Shown: piece by piece, positions 9,245 through 18,836 of the stretch | Numbering within the stretch: position 1 is the first letter of the stretch | Layout of the letters: every line of letters starts with the position of its first letter | Assembly: GCF_003049525.1 (NCBI RefSeq) | Contig: NZ_PYWL01000003.1 | Coordinates: forward strand, 1-64,000 | DNA length: 64,000 bases | Origin: Lysinibacillus fusiformis | Lineage (GTDB): Bacteria > Bacillota > Bacilli > Bacillales_A > Planococcaceae | Reading direction: 5' to 3' | Translations under genes and position numbers: made by a program | The notes under the pieces: generated by a model | What the model was told of the DNA's origin: nothing | The model's input: the letters and a program-made list of their open reading frames with translations, nothing else | Databases searched by the model: none

Positions 9245-9697
9245 ATGTCGGATGAAGTAACAAAACACTCACCTGAAACCGTTGCAACGGTTGAAAAGGA
9301 ATTACGCTATATAGCGGCCATCGTGAAGCAAAAGGGAAGAGAAATTGTTTCCGACTATGCGATTACGCCGCCACAATTTGTTGCATTACAGTGGTTAGAA
9401 GAGCTTGGTGATATTACAATTGGCGAATTATCAAACCGTTTATATTTAGCTTTTAGCACGACAACAGATTTAGTGGACCGGATGGAGAAAAATGAATTAG
9501 TCAAGCGTATGCGTGATGAAAATGACCGCCGTGTCGTTGTTGTTCATCTTCTCGAAAAGGGCGAACGTATTATTCAAGAGGTTATAGAAAAAAGACAGCA
9601 ATATTTGCAAGAGATGCTTGTAGGTTTTGATGAGCAAGAAGTCGCGCAATTATCAAGCTACCTAGAAAAACTACATGTACACATGAAACAGGATTGA
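9245..9697 (+). CDS. ysmB: MarR-family transcriptional regulator YsmB
   Basis: A 150-residue winged-helix regulator of the MarR family, normally a dimer that binds palindromic operators and may respond to small ligands. The DNA-recognition part is ITIGELSNRLYLAFSTTTDLVDRMEKNELVKR (about 60-90), and the wing carries DENDRRVVVVHL. It sits between gerE and racE as ysmB does in B. subtilis, only 10 bases before racE, so the two are probably co-transcribed. The ligand and targets are not known. Confidence 0.88.
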   Translation: MSDEVTKHSPETVATVEKELRYIAAIVKQKGREIVSDYAITPPQFVALQWLEELGDITIGELSNRLYLAFSTTTDLVDRMEKNELVKRMRDENDRRVVVVHLLEKGERIIQEVIEKRQQYLQEMLVGFDEQEVAQLSSYLEKLHVHMKQD

Positions 9698-9707
9698 GGC
9701 GGAAAGT

Positions 9708-10505
9708 ATGAATGCCCCGATAGGCGTTATTGATTCAGGAGTAGGCGGGTTAACCGTAGCAAAAGAAATTATGAAGCGATTGCCAAACGAAACGATTTAT
9801 TATATTGGCGATACAGCAAGATGTCCATATGGTCCAAGAAGCCGTCAGGAAGTACGGAACTTCACTTGGCAAATGGCGAAAGCGCTAGAAAAAATGAATG
9901 TTAAGATGCTCGTTATTGCTTGTAATACAGCGACTGCAGTAGCACTCGAAAGTTTACAAAGAAATATGCCTTTTCCGGTACTAGGCGTTATAAATGCTGG
10001 CGCACGTGCAGCTGTAAAGAAAACGAAGCGACATGAAGTCGTTGTGCTTGCAACAGAAGGAACAATTAAAAGTGGTGCATATGAAGAGGCCTTACTGTCA
10101 CTTAATACGTCAACACATATTATTCCACTAGCCTGTCCAACTTTCGTTCCACTTGTAGAAAGTGGCGAATATAAAGGTGAATTTGCGACGAAGTTAATAG
10201 CAGAAGGCTTAAAGCCGTTGAAAAATCAACAATTTGATACGGTTATTTTAGGGTGTACACATTACCCTATTCTACAAAAACAAATTGAAGCTGTCGTAGG
10301 AGATGAAGTGAATGTTTTATCTTCTGCGGAAGAAACAGCAAAGGATGTTCAAGAAATGCTAGCTTATAATGGCACTTTAGCAAATGCAAATACAGTGCCT
10401 GCTCATAAATTTTTTGCAACTGGTTCTGTTCCAATTTTCCGTTCAATCGCTGAAAATTGGTTGGAGCAAGGTACTCTCGACATAAAACGCATTACATTAA
10501 AATAA
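9708..10505 (+). CDS. racE: Glutamate racemase
   Basis: RacE converts L-glutamate to D-glutamate for peptidoglycan. The 265-residue length is typical. Both catalytic cysteines are visible: the first in VIACNTATA (about 72) and the second in LGCTHYP (about 184). The substrate loop GVIDSGVGGLTV is at the N-terminus. ATG follows GAGGCGGAAAG. It is followed by a terminator; in B. subtilis gerM comes next, but here rph follows directly. Confidence 0.96.
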   Translation: MNAPIGVIDSGVGGLTVAKEIMKRLPNETIYYIGDTARCPYGPRSRQEVRNFTWQMAKALEKMNVKMLVIACNTATAVALESLQRNMPFPVLGVINAGARAAVKKTKRHEVVVLATEGTIKSGAYEEALLSLNTSTHIIPLACPTFVPLVESGEYKGEFATKLIAEGLKPLKNQQFDTVILGCTHYPILQKQIEAVVGDEVNVLSSAEETAKDVQEMLAYNGTLANANTVPAHKFFATGSVPIFRSIAENWLEQGTLDIKRITLK

Positions 10506-10539
10506 AAAATCAGCTTAGCAATGGGCTAGGCTGATTTTT
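10504..10539 (+). terminator. Terminator after racE
   Basis: AAAAATCAGC pairs with GCTGATTTTT around a short loop. The stem is flanked by A on the left and T on the right. Confidence 0.75.
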
Positions 10540-10636
10540 GCCGTTTTCAGCATTTTACATAATCATTGAGTACTTTTTTGAAGAAATAAATTATGATAAG
10601 ATGAGGGCGCGAAAGTTTTTAGGAGGAACAATAAAT

Positions 10637-11383
10637 ATGACAAGATTTGATGGAAGAATGGCAGATGAACTGCGACCTGTAAAAATGGATGGGGAGTATT
10701 TATTACACCCAGAGGGCTCGGTCTTAATTCAAGTAGGAAATACAAAAGTAATTTGTACAGCAACAATCGAAGACAAAGTGCCTGGCTTTTTACGCGGGCA
10801 AGGGAAAGGCTGGATCACAGCTGAATATTCGATGCTACCTCGTGCAACAGCTCAACGTACACCGCGTGAATCATCTCGTGGGAAGGTCAATGGACGTACA
10901 ATGGAGATTCAACGCCTAATTGGGCGTGCATTACGTGCTGTGGTCGATTTAGAGGCTCTTGGAGAGCGTACGGTATGGATCGATTGTGATGTGATTCAAG
11001 CAGATGGTGGCACTCGTACAGCCTCTATTACGGGAGCATTTGTTGCGATGACACAGGCAATTGCTAAATTTGCGGAAGAAAAGCCGTTCGTCAAGTTTCC
11101 TGTAACCGATTTTTTAGCGGCAACTAGTGTAGGGATTGTGGAAGAACAGGGTGCTGTTTTAGATTTAAATTATGTAGAAGATGTGGCTGCTGCTGTTGAT
11201 ATGAATATTGTTATGACAGGTGCAGGTCGCTTTGTGGAATTACAAGGTACTGGCGAGGAAGCAACATTCTCTCGTGAAGAATTGAATGATTTATTAGCAC
11301 TAGGTGAAAAAGGCATCCAGCAATTAGTTGAGCTCCAAAAAACAGCGCTTGCCGAACAAGCAAACATGGTCGGAGGGAAATAA
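10637..11383 (+). CDS. rph: Ribonuclease PH
   Basis: RNase PH trims tRNA 3' ends by phosphorolysis. The protein reads [17 protein letters not shown] at the start and contains [18 protein letters not shown] (about 55-72), the [23 protein letters not shown] segment and later [17 protein letters not shown] place the start at ATG 10637, right after AGGAGG; an upstream in-frame ATG at 10538 lies in the preceding terminator region and would add an unrelated extension. Length is 248 residues. It is followed after one base by rdgB. Confidence 0.95.
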   Translation: MTRFDGRMADELRPVKMDGEYLLHPEGSVLIQVGNTKVICTATIEDKVPGFLRGQGKGWITAEYSMLPRATAQRTPRESSRGKVNGRTMEIQRLIGRALRAVVDLEALGERTVWIDCDVIQADGGTRTASITGAFVAMTQAIAKFAEEKPFVKFPVTDFLAATSVGIVEEQGAVLDLNYVEDVAAAVDMNIVMTGAGRFVELQGTGEEATFSREELNDLLALGEKGIQQLVELQKTALAEQANMVGGK

Positions 11384-11384
11384 T

Positions 11385-11978
11385 ATGAAACAGGTAGTGA
11401 TCGCAACAAAAAATAAAGGAAAAGCCAAAGATTTCGAAGCATTATTTGGCCCACTTGGTTATGAAGTTGTCACAATGTTTGAAGTAGCACCAGACATGGA
11501 AATAGAAGAAACAGGTACAACATTTGAAGAAAATGCAATCTTAAAGGCAGAAGCCCTAGCGAAAAATCTTGGTACCATTGTGATTGCTGATGATAGTGGT
11601 TTAGCAGTAGATGCATTAAATGGTGAGCCAGGGGTCTACTCTGCACGTTATGCTGGTGATCATGATGATGAAGCTAATATGGTGAAGCTGCTAGAAAACC
11701 TACAAGGTGTTGAAGATGGCAAACGTACCGCTCGATTCTGCTGCTGTATTGCTATTGCAGGTCCAGATTTTGAAACGACGACTGTATTTGGTACTTGTGA
11801 GGGCGTGATTGCACATGAGAAACGTGGTACGAATGGCTTTGGCTATGATCCAATCTTCTTTGTTCCAAGTCTAAATCGTATGATGGCTGAGCTTTCGCCA
11901 GAAGAAAAAGGTGCTATTTCTCACCGAGGTAATGCTATTCGTAAGTTGAAGGAGCAATTGCCGAATCTTATTAAATAA
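11385..11978 (+). CDS. rdgB: XTP/dITP diphosphatase (non-canonical purine NTP pyrophosphatase)
   Basis: This enzyme hydrolyses dITP, XTP and related triphosphates to keep deaminated purines out of DNA and RNA (B. subtilis YsnA). Visible motifs are ATKNKGKAKDFE at the N-terminus, EETGTTFEENAILKAEA (about 40-56) and IADDSGLAVDAL (about 66-77). The start is ATG 11385, one base after the rph stop, with CGGAGGG just upstream inside rph. Length is 197 residues. It is translationally close to both neighbours, so rph-rdgB-ysnB looks like one operon. Confidence 0.95.
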   Translation: MKQVVIATKNKGKAKDFEALFGPLGYEVVTMFEVAPDMEIEETGTTFEENAILKAEALAKNLGTIVIADDSGLAVDALNGEPGVYSARYAGDHDDEANMVKLLENLQGVEDGKRTARFCCCIAIAGPDFETTTVFGTCEGVIAHEKRGTNGFGYDPIFFVPSLNRMMAELSPEEKGAISHRGNAIRKLKEQLPNLIK

Positions 11979-11990
11979 GAGGTGGTATTC

Positions 11991-12494
11991 ATGAAAATAC
12001 TTATCATGAGCGATACACATGGCGACAGTCAGGTGATCGACAAGGTTAGAAATTTTTATCCTGAAATAGATGTTTGCATACATTGTGGTGATAGTGAGCT
12101 TCCTTATGTACATGATGCATTAAAAGGAATGAAAAAAGTACGAGGGAACTGTGATCGGGAGGAAGCTTTTCCTGAGGAAGAAATTTTTACAGTCGATGGC
12201 GTAAGAATCTTGGTGACTCATGGTCATTTATTTAATGTGAAAAGTTCCATGCTGTCCTTAACCTATCGGGCAAAAGAATTGAATGCCCAAATTGTTTGTT
12301 TTGGTCACTCTCATATTCTCGGGGCTGAAATGATGGATCATGTTTTATTTATCAATCCAGGAAGCTTATTAAAGCCACGGGGTCGCAAAGAAAAAAGCTT
12401 TGCCGTGCTAGAAATAGAAGATTCGACTTTTACAGTGGAATTTTGGACGGATGATCAACAATGTATGTCAAGTCATACTTTCCAACGAAATTAA
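11991..12494 (+). CDS. ysnB: YsnB-like metallophosphoesterase
   Basis: A 167-residue calcineurin-like phosphoesterase of the MJ0936/YfcE group. All metal-ligand motifs are present in order: MSDTHGD (6-12), CGDSE (about 36), RGNCDR (about 57), VTHGHLF (about 83) and CFGHSHILG (about 110). The start is ATG 11991 after GAGGTGG, rather than an in-frame GTG at 11982 that overlaps this ribosome site. It follows rdgB as in B. subtilis. The physiological substrate is unknown. Confidence 0.92.
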   Translation: MKILIMSDTHGDSQVIDKVRNFYPEIDVCIHCGDSELPYVHDALKGMKKVRGNCDREEAFPEEEIFTVDGVRILVTHGHLFNVKSSMLSLTYRAKELNAQIVCFGHSHILGAEMMDHVLFINPGSLLKPRGRKEKSFAVLEIEDSTFTVEFWTDDQQCMSSHTFQRN

Positions 12495-12503
12495 TACGAC
12501 TTA

Positions 12504-12541
12504 AAAATCCGCATTACTCTTCAAGTAAGCGGATTTTTATA
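12504..12541 (+). terminator. Terminator after ysnB
   Basis: AAAATCCGC and GCGGATTTTT form the stem around a loop containing ATTACTCTTCAAGTAA. Confidence 0.75.
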
Positions 12542-12618
12542 TGGGGTGGTAAAATTGACTAGGAATGAATGATGTTGAAATAGAAAAAATAAATAGAAAA
12601 GGTAACAAAGGAGAAAAT

Positions 12619-14079
12619 ATGGAAAAGACAATTGGCTGGCAAATGGACAATAGCTATGTTCAACTACCAAGTATTTTTTATTCCGGTATGACGTTAAACC
12701 CTGTTCGTTCACCCGAATTAGTCCTGTTAAATGAAGCGGTAGTTGCGTCACTAGGATTAAATAGTCAAGCTTTAAAAAGTGAAGAGGGCATAGCCGAATT
12801 AGCTGGTAATAAAGCCCCTGATGGTAGTATTCCTATTGCGCAGGCTTATGCAGGACACCAGTTTGGACATTTTAATATGTTAGGTGATGGACGGGCTCTT
12901 TTATATGGCGAGCAAATAACACCCTTAAATGAACGCATGGATATCGCACTAAAAGGGTCTGGCAGAACACCTTATTCTCGTGGTGGAGACGGAAGAGCCG
13001 CATTGGGGCCTATGCTTAGGGAGTACATCATTAGTGAAGCGATGTTTGCGTTGGGGATTCCCACTTCCCGAAGTTTAGCGGTAGTGAGTACAGGTGAAAC
13101 GATTATCCGTGAAACTGATCTACCTGGCGCTATCCTTACGAGAGTTGCCAGCAGTCATTTACGGGTAGGGACCTTTCAATATGCCGCACAATGGGGTACA
13201 GATGAGGAACTCCAGATTTTAGCACATTATGCCATAGAACGGCATTACCCAAATCAACACGGTGACACGAATCGCTATCTTTATTTATTGCAGGAAGTCA
13301 TTAAAAAACAAGCATCACTTATAGCAAAGTGGCAGTTAGTGGGCTTCATTCATGGGGTCATGAATACTGATAATATGACCATCAGTGGGGAAACCATTGA
13401 TTATGGACCGTGTGCCTTTATGGATGCCTATGACCCAGCGACAGTGTTCAGTTCAATTGATCGACAAGGGCGTTATGCGTATGGTAACCAGCCAAACATT
13501 GGTGGTTGGAACTTAACACGCTTGGCAGAGGCGTTACTTCCCTTAATTCATGAAAATCAAGAGCAAGCCATTGAACTTGCTCAAGCTACCTTAGAACAAT
13601 ATCCTAAGCTGTACGCTCAAAACTGGCTGAAAGGAATGCGAGCAAAATTAGGGTTATTCGATGAAGAGCAAGAGGATATGAAGCTTATAGAAGAACTTTT
13701 ACAGCTCATGCAACAGGACAGAGCGGATTATACTAATACGTTCATCGCCCTAAGCTTTGACCAAATCGATAAAACCTCGTTATGGAAGTCGTCAGCATTT
13801 AAAGACTGGCATCAAAAATGGCTTGCACGATTAGCAAGACAGTCACAAACAAAAGACACGTCACAACAATTGATGCGTCAGCATAATCCCGCCATTATTC
13901 CACGTAATCACAGGGTGGAGGAGGCATTGGAAGCGGCTGTAGAGCGGGGAGACTATAGTGTGATGAATAAATTAGTGACAGCTCTGGCACAGCCCTTTGC
14001 CCACACGCATGAACAACAGGAATATGCTTCATTACCAGAACCGTCTAATCAACCTTATCGAACTTTTTGTGGCACATAA
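12619..14079 (+). CDS. selO: SelO/YdiU family protein adenylyltransferase-like pseudokinase
   Basis: SelO proteins have a kinase fold with flipped ATP and attach AMP to Ser, Thr or Tyr on partner proteins, with links to redox stress. The sequence shows the family blocks [18 protein letters not shown] (about 74-92), [26 protein letters not shown] (about 112-138), [23 protein letters not shown] and the metal-binding [14 protein letters not shown], and ends in YRTFCGT. I use ATG 12619 after AAAGGAG; an upstream in-frame ATG at 12565 has no good ribosome site. Length is 486 residues. Targets in this host are unknown. Confidence 0.92.
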   Translation: MEKTIGWQMDNSYVQLPSIFYSGMTLNPVRSPELVLLNEAVVASLGLNSQALKSEEGIAELAGNKAPDGSIPIAQAYAGHQFGHFNMLGDGRALLYGEQITPLNERMDIALKGSGRTPYSRGGDGRAALGPMLREYIISEAMFALGIPTSRSLAVVSTGETIIRETDLPGAILTRVASSHLRVGTFQYAAQWGTDEELQILAHYAIERHYPNQHGDTNRYLYLLQEVIKKQASLIAKWQLVGFIHGVMNTDNMTISGETIDYGPCAFMDAYDPATVFSSIDRQGRYAYGNQPNIGGWNLTRLAEALLPLIHENQEQAIELAQATLEQYPKLYAQNWLKGMRAKLGLFDEEQEDMKLIEELLQLMQQDRADYTNTFIALSFDQIDKTSLWKSSAFKDWHQKWLARLARQSQTKDTSQQLMRQHNPAIIPRNHRVEEALEAAVERGDYSVMNKLVTALAQPFAHTHEQQEYASLPEPSNQPYRTFCGT

Positions 14080-14087
14080 GTAGACAA

Positions 14088-14116
14088 CGAGAGGAATGGC
14101 TCCTCTCGTTTTTTTA
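14088..14116 (+). terminator. Terminator after selO
   Basis: ACGAGAGGA pairs with TCCTCTCGT across a short loop and is followed by TTTTTTT. Confidence 0.88.
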
Positions 14117-14188
14117 TTGTGCAATGGCACCCTACACAAACCAAACGCATACCCTATGTATGAATAAAGGTAAAGGAGAATGGATTCG

Positions 14189-14353
14189 GTGCATAAATAT
14201 TCAAAAGGTTGGTTTGTAAAAGAGCTACGAACACATGGCATTTTAGTACATCCACAACTTAAAAGTCATCTAGGGTTATTTAAAGAATCTGAATTACGAA
14301 ATTTATATTATCGCTATGTAGAAATAGAAGCGGCTGAGCAGATTCAAAAATAG
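14189..14353 (+). CDS. Small protein resembling DUF2639 (YflJ-like)
   Basis: A 54-residue product, too short for many gene finders, beginning (GTG)HKYSKGWFVKELRTHGIL and ending YYRYVEIEAAEQIQK. The block SKGWFVKEL followed by HP and a Leu/Tyr-rich helix resembles the DUF2639/YflJ family of tiny Bacillus proteins with no known role. AAAGGAG at 14172-14178 lies 10 bases before GTG 14189; the in-frame ATG at 14180 is only one base away from it and therefore less likely. Family assignment is from memory of the motif. Confidence 0.6.
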   Translation: MHKYSKGWFVKELRTHGILVHPQLKSHLGLFKESELRNLYYRYVEIEAAEQIQK

Positions 14354-14411
14354 CTATATTGTTTGAATAACTCCTTTCTAGGAAAAAATGGGCATAGAAA
14401 GGAGTTTTACT

Positions 14412-15101
14412 ATGTGGATGATAGCACAGACATGGCAGGATGTCCTATTTTTACATTGGCCAGTATCACCCCCAGAATTAGAAAAACATATACCTCCAGA
14501 ACTGACGCTAGATCTATTCGCAGAAGATGCCTGGGTAAGTGCGGTACTTTTTAAAGTCCATAGGCATCGCATGCGATTTCTACCACCCATTCCTGGCTTG
14601 AATACTTCCTTACAATTGAATGTACGAACATATGTAGAATTTGAGGGCAAGAAAGGAATCTATTTTTTTCATTTAGATGTGACTAATTATGTCTTCTCAA
14701 AAATAACGGCATTAGTCAGCTTACCCTATCGATACTCAAAAATTGAAGGAAAGCAAAGGGATAATGACAACACCTATACGAGCTATTATAAAACATTGGA
14801 TGAAAGATTGAGGGTGTCCTATACAATAGGGAACAACACTCAAACTAATTTTGACCAATGGCTTGTAGAACGTTACCATTCATGGGCAAAATGGAACGAT
14901 ACATTATTTCGTATTGATATTCAACATACACCGTGGGACTTACAACAAGCCGAAGTAAAGATTCAAAGCAATACGTTAGCTTCTTTTATGAAGGGAACCT
15001 TTCAAGGGACACGACCCATTGCACATTATGCAAAGACAAAAGAGGCAAAAGTTTTTCCTCCAGTGATTGAGCAACGGAAAACAAGATCTATACAAAAATA
15101 G
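14412..15101 (+). CDS. yqjF: YqjF-like DUF2071 family protein
   Basis: A 229-residue protein of the DUF2071 family (acetoacetate-decarboxylase-like fold), recognised from WQDVLFLHWPVSPPELEKHIPPELTLDLF at the N-terminus and LNVRTYVEFEGKKGIYFFHLD (about 75-95). Its function is not established. The start ATG 14412 lies 7 bases after AAAGGAG; an ATG at 14388 in the same frame precedes this ribosome site. It is followed by a terminator shared with the convergent gene downstream. Confidence 0.85.
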   Translation: MWMIAQTWQDVLFLHWPVSPPELEKHIPPELTLDLFAEDAWVSAVLFKVHRHRMRFLPPIPGLNTSLQLNVRTYVEFEGKKGIYFFHLDVTNYVFSKITALVSLPYRYSKIEGKQRDNDNTYTSYYKTLDERLRVSYTIGNNTQTNFDQWLVERYHSWAKWNDTLFRIDIQHTPWDLQQAEVKIQSNTLASFMKGTFQGTRPIAHYAKTKEAKVFPPVIEQRKTRSIQK

Positions 15102-15115
15102 ACCTTGTTTTTTGT
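15079..15115. terminator. Terminator between yqjF-like gene and the convergent gene
   Basis: AAAACAAG pairs with CTTGTTTT, with an inner TCTAT/ATAGA pairing, then T-run. Confidence 0.65.
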
Positions 15116-15142
15116 AAGTGAGAGAAAAAAACTGTTTTTATT

Positions 15143-15793
15143 TTAAAAGAGATAACAAAATTGCATGACAATAGCGCCGGCAATCATATCTGACATGGCA
15201 AGTGCCTCAGCCTCAATTTCATCAAATATGTCCACGTCAGCTTGATAATCTTTTTGAATCATGGTCACAGCTTCATTCTTTGTTAAAGCCAAATGCATAT
15301 AAAACATCTTTTGTACGGCCTCCATACTTAAATAAGGATTGATCGTATGCAAAAATTGTGCAATATCGTCAGCATTACGATACCAATCTCTCTCTTTTGC
15401 CTCAGCCGTCGCTGTATCTCCTTTAGTAGCAGCAGTCACTAACTGAGCTGCAATCACAAGATGCTCTTTAATTAAAGCTGCATATCGATCTGCTATAGAG
15501 TCACCATAAAAGGGACGGAGGCAATTCCCTAAATCGGTTGCATTTCGTAACAAACGCTGCTGTACAAAGGGTAAATCGGGCAAATTGAAAACGATGCTAA
15601 TAATCGTCATCCGTGTCCAATTTACATGCTCCATCCACAGTAGCCGATTCATCGCCATATAATCCGCCTCTGCTTTACTAATACAGCGTCGATTATCAGC
15701 TGAACGTAAAAAATGACGAATCGGTGCTGTGTATTGCGTAGAGGGGGATTGATACAATTGGCTTAATGAAAACCCATTTGAATAAGGGTGCAA
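15143..15793 (-). CDS. Unknown helical protein, possible four-helix bundle
   Basis: A 216-residue soluble, all-alpha product with no motif I can tie to a function. Its central part (LLWMEHVNWTRMTIISIVFNLPDLPFV, then DLGNCLRPFYGDSIADRYAALIKEHLVIAAQLV) looks like a conserved Bacillales family. Proteins of this type are sometimes labelled acetylglutamate kinase, but no amino-acid-kinase motif is visible here. I choose TTG at 15793 because AAAGGAG lies exactly 7 bases before it; ATG 15811 is a second possibility. It follows the SDR gene at 15888 on the same strand and may share its transcript. Confidence 0.7.
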   Translation of the reverse strand: MHPYSNGFSLSQLYQSPSTQYTAPIRHFLRSADNRRCISKAEADYMAMNRLLWMEHVNWTRMTIISIVFNLPDLPFVQQRLLRNATDLGNCLRPFYGDSIADRYAALIKEHLVIAAQLVTAATKGDTATAEAKERDWYRNADDIAQFLHTINPYLSMEAVQKMFYMHLALTKNEAVTMIQKDYQADVDIFDEIEAEALAMSDMIAGAIVMQFCYLF

Positions 15794-15887
15794 AACCTCA
15801 CTCCTTTTCATTCTTTTTCCTACACTAGCATACTCCCAGGTAGCTCTATGTATGAAAGCAAAGAAGGCCAAGGGAAGAGATCTAGCA

Positions 15888-16634
15888 TCAATCCTCGTAC
15901 ATCATTTTCTTCGTCATCCCACCGTCGACCGTTAAGTTAATGCCCGTAACAAAATCATTCAACGGATTTGTTAAATAAAGACATGCTTGAGCAATATCCT
16001 CTGGCACACCCACTCTCCCTGATAAATGCTGCGCATGGTCAATCGGACGAAGTTCCTCATAATTGCCAGTCTCAATCCACCCAGGCGAAATACAATTCAC
16101 AGTGATCTGATCAGGACCAAACGATCGTGCTAAAGCATGAGTCAATGCCACAATCCCACCTTTTGTAGCGGTATAGGCTTCAGTAAAAGGTTCAGACATT
16201 TCAGCCCGTGTAGAGGCTAGACATACAATCGAGCCTCCTTTGGCATTGTGCCTCATCACTTTCGCAGCCTCCCTTGCACAGAAAAAGGCACTTGTTAAAT
16301 TCGTTTGCAAGAGATCGTTCCACTCCTCCCACGTAATATCATAAGGGGATGTATGTTGAAACTTTCCAGCATTATTAATGAATATATGAATCGACCCATA
16401 TTGTGCGACCGCTCGTCGCATCAATGAAACAATATCCTGTTCCTTCGCCACATCCGTATGAACAAAGATGACAGAGAAGCCCTGATCGACCAAATCCGTC
16501 TCTAATTGCTGACCTAATCCCTTATTGATATCAGCAATAACCACCTTCGCACCCTGTCGTGCATACGCTAACACAATGCCCTTGCCTATTCCTTGTGCAC
16601 CACCAGTAACAACTACAACAGCATCCTTAAACAT
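15888..16634 (-). CDS. Short-chain dehydrogenase/reductase
   Basis: A 248-residue NAD(P)-dependent oxidoreductase of the classical SDR group. It has the cofactor motif TGGAQGIGKG (about 10-19), the NNAG motif (about 86-90), catalytic Ser in CLASTRAE (about 138) and YTATKGG with catalytic Tyr/Lys (about 152-158), then NCISPGWIETG. Asp in VVIADIN after the second strand suggests NAD preference. The substrate is unknown. The gene downstream on the same strand is a helical unknown. Confidence 0.9.
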   Translation of the reverse strand: MFKDAVVVVTGGAQGIGKGIVLAYARQGAKVVIADINKGLGQQLETDLVDQGFSVIFVHTDVAKEQDIVSLMRRAVAQYGSIHIFINNAGKFQHTSPYDITWEEWNDLLQTNLTSAFFCAREAAKVMRHNAKGGSIVCLASTRAEMSEPFTEAYTATKGGIVALTHALARSFGPDQITVNCISPGWIETGNYEELRPIDHAQHLSGRVGVPEDIAQACLYLTNPLNDFVTGINLTVDGGMTKKMMYED

Positions 16635-16786
16635 CTACATACCTCCCATTGATTTCTAGCCAATATTTTAACAAAAATTTTCATGTTCGACCTATCGATA
16701 AGGCAAAAAAATGGTATAATCTATATGGTGAAAACATATGATAAAACATAGATGAGGGAAACCTTGCCTACATAGTAAAATTAATG

Positions 16787-16815
16787 TTGACATTACGCCA
16801 TATAATACATATAAT
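16787..16815 (+). promoter_or_regulatory. Consensus sigma-A promoter for tRNA-Arg
   Basis: TTGACA at 16787-16792 and TATAAT at 16810-16815, with exactly 17 bases between, 43 bases before the tRNA. Both boxes match consensus fully. Confidence 0.9.
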
Positions 16816-16857
16816 AAGTATTGTCCTTCCTATGGAATACATAAGAAACGACATCAT

Positions 16858-16931
<74 letters not shown>

Positions 16932-16940
16932 TCATACAAA

Positions 16941-16972
16941 GCCTTACAGCCACAACGGTTGTAAGGCTTTTT
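16941..16972 (+). terminator. Terminator of tRNA-Arg, near-identical to one at 39071
   Basis: GCCTTACA with a short inner loop and TGTAAGGC form a strong hairpin followed by TTTTT. 29 of 32 bases match the hairpin at 39071-39102. Confidence 0.88.
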
Positions 16973-17304
16973 GTTTTAATTCAAATTGTTTAGTTTATAA
17001 ATGGTGCCCAAAGTGTGAACAAGGTCCGTGATATGTTTCATATAAATGCCATAGATATTCATTGTTGTCCTAATTTTAACATCCCAAGTGAGTTTGAACT
17101 TTCAGGTGCTCACCTTCATAAGTAGCAGAATTCTAGGTAAATCGGTTTTTTTTCTTCTAACGCTCCCATCATTGATTTATTGAAGTTGGTCGATCATTGA
17201 AGGTATTTGTTATTGTGGATTTAAACAAATGTATAAATATGAAAATAGTATTAGAAATTCCTTCATTATCCATGTATATTTGTGAAGAAGGGAGATTGAA
17301 AAAA
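16973..17304. other. Intergenic stretch without recognised feature
   Basis: About 330 A/T-rich bases lie between the tRNA terminator and the first lipoprotein. Short open frames here are not supported by ribosome sites or similarity. Only the ribosome site AGAAGGGA just before 17305 is evident. Confidence 0.5.
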
Positions 17305-17919
17305 ATGAAAAAAATTCTTATTATACCACTTACATTGCTACTAAGTATTTTATTAATAGCTTGTAACCAGAGTGATGAAAGTGGTAAGAAAACAGATGGT
17401 GCTGATAAAGCATCCGAAGAGCCATTAAAAGTTGATAAAGGTCTTTTAAATGTTGAAGTCACAATACCAGCTACATTATACATGGGGCAAGACGTAGATA
17501 CTATTATTTCTGAGGCAAAAAATAGTGGAATTAAGGACGTCATTAAGAATGATGATGGTTCTTTAACTTATAAAATGTCAAAATCCAAGCACAAAGAAAT
17601 GATGAAGGATTTAAAAGAAAGAATTGTAAAAAGTGTAGAAGAACTTAAAACAAGCGAAGATTTTGCTTCTATAAATGATGTAGCTTATAACAAATCATTT
17701 TCTGAGTTTACACTCACAGTAAATAAAGAAAAGTATGAGGGGAGTTTCGATGCAATAGCGTCTTTTGGGCTAGCTTTAGCAGGTATGTACTATCAATTAT
17801 TTAACGGTGCGGACGTAGAAGATTATAATGTCACAATAAATTTTAAAGATGAATCAAATGGAAAAGTATATGATACTATGGTTTATCCAGAGGCTTTAAA
17901 TGAAAATGCCAACAAGTAA
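17305..17919 (+). CDS. Putative lipoprotein, unknown family
   Basis: A 204-residue secreted lipoprotein. MKKILIIPLTLLLSILLIAC is a type II signal peptide with lipobox LIAC, so Cys is lipidated and the mature protein stays on the outer membrane face. A Lys/Asp/Glu-rich linker follows; the rest is a small alpha/beta domain I do not recognise. The start is ATG 17305 after AGAAGGGA; the open frame extends upstream from 17197, but that part lacks a signal sequence. The next gene is another lipoprotein. A weak hairpin (GCACC/GGGTG) follows. Confidence 0.8.
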   Translation: MKKILIIPLTLLLSILLIACNQSDESGKKTDGADKASEEPLKVDKGLLNVEVTIPATLYMGQDVDTIISEAKNSGIKDVIKNDDGSLTYKMSKSKHKEMMKDLKERIVKSVEELKTSEDFASINDVAYNKSFSEFTLTVNKEKYEGSFDAIASFGLALAGMYYQLFNGADVEDYNVTINFKDESNGKVYDTMVYPEALNENANK

Positions 17920-18016
17920 GTTGAAGAGCACCTAATGGGTGTTTATTCTATTTTAAACTTAAGAGTATAGTGAAATCTCACTATATTATGTATATTTATG
18001 TATAGGAGCGATTTTA

Positions 18017-18583
18017 ATGAAAAGAACATTTATTTATCTATTTATGTTCTGTCTGTTTTTAGCTGGGTGTGGAAGTAATCCTACAAGTAACTCATTAGCA
18101 AATGAAACAAGTAAAGATAAAATAGACGAAAAGATTGAAGAAGAATCAAAGGAAGAACAAAAAAATGAAGAATTCGAACTTAAACAAATTGGTGAAACTT
18201 TTAAATTAGAAGATTGGGAAGTTACTTTGGAGTCGTTTGAATTTAACAAGACTATTATAAGAGAATCGGTTTCAACTGAAGCTAATGAAGGAAACAAGTT
18301 TTTAATACTGAATTTTAACGTTATTAACAATGGAACAGAAGCTGATCAGTTAATGAAACCAAGGGATGGAGCGTCTATAAAAGCTGTTTTTAACGACAAA
18401 TATGATTATGAAATTTCTTTAACTTTAATGGATGGTGATTTACATCACGAAAATGTGCGCCCTTTATCAACTGCTAAAGGGTTTGTTGCTATCGAAATGC
18501 CGGATAATGTAGTGGAGGCTTCAGAAAGTATAAGTATCTTCATGGAGAAAGAAGAAGATAAAGTCCAAATAAATATACGATAA
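18017..18583 (+). CDS. DUF4352-type lipoprotein
   Basis: A 188-residue lipoprotein. MKRTFIYLFMFCLFLAGC is the signal peptide with lipobox LAGC. A highly charged linker (Glu/Lys-rich, about 30-55) leads to an immunoglobulin-like domain (about 58-185) with GETFKLEDWEVTLESFEF and NKFLILNFNVINNGTE, typical of the DUF4352 family of Bacillus surface lipoproteins. The function is unknown. ATG follows TAGGAGCG. Confidence 0.82.
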   Translation: MKRTFIYLFMFCLFLAGCGSNPTSNSLANETSKDKIDEKIEEESKEEQKNEEFELKQIGETFKLEDWEVTLESFEFNKTIIRESVSTEANEGNKFLILNFNVINNGTEADQLMKPRDGASIKAVFNDKYDYEISLTLMDGDLHHENVRPLSTAKGFVAIEMPDNVVEASESISIFMEKEEDKVQINIR

Positions 18584-18590
18584 TTTATTA

Positions 18591-18623
18591 AAGCATCCTT
18601 TAATTAAAAATAGGATGCTTTTT
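18591..18623 (+). terminator. Terminator after the DUF4352 lipoprotein
   Basis: AAGCATCC pairs with GGATGCTT around a loop and is followed by TTTTT. Confidence 0.85.
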
Positions 18624-18836
18624 ATTATCTCGAAAAGATGTGGGATAATGGCAACAATTAGAATAGCAATTCAATGCGGATACACCAGCTGTGGATAGGG
18701 CCAGGGTCACCTTACTTATAAACCCAAATTTAGTAAAACTTGTTATAAAAGTGTAAGGCGGTTACTTTACAATAAAGATATATTATTTCTATTTATGGAA
18801 TATTATAAGTAGTCAAGTATGGGAGAATTGATTTAG

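Noticed and set aside
17169..17543. Minus-strand frame opposite the first lipoprotein
   Set aside because: The plus strand has a signal peptide, lipobox and ribosome site; the minus frame has no start signal.
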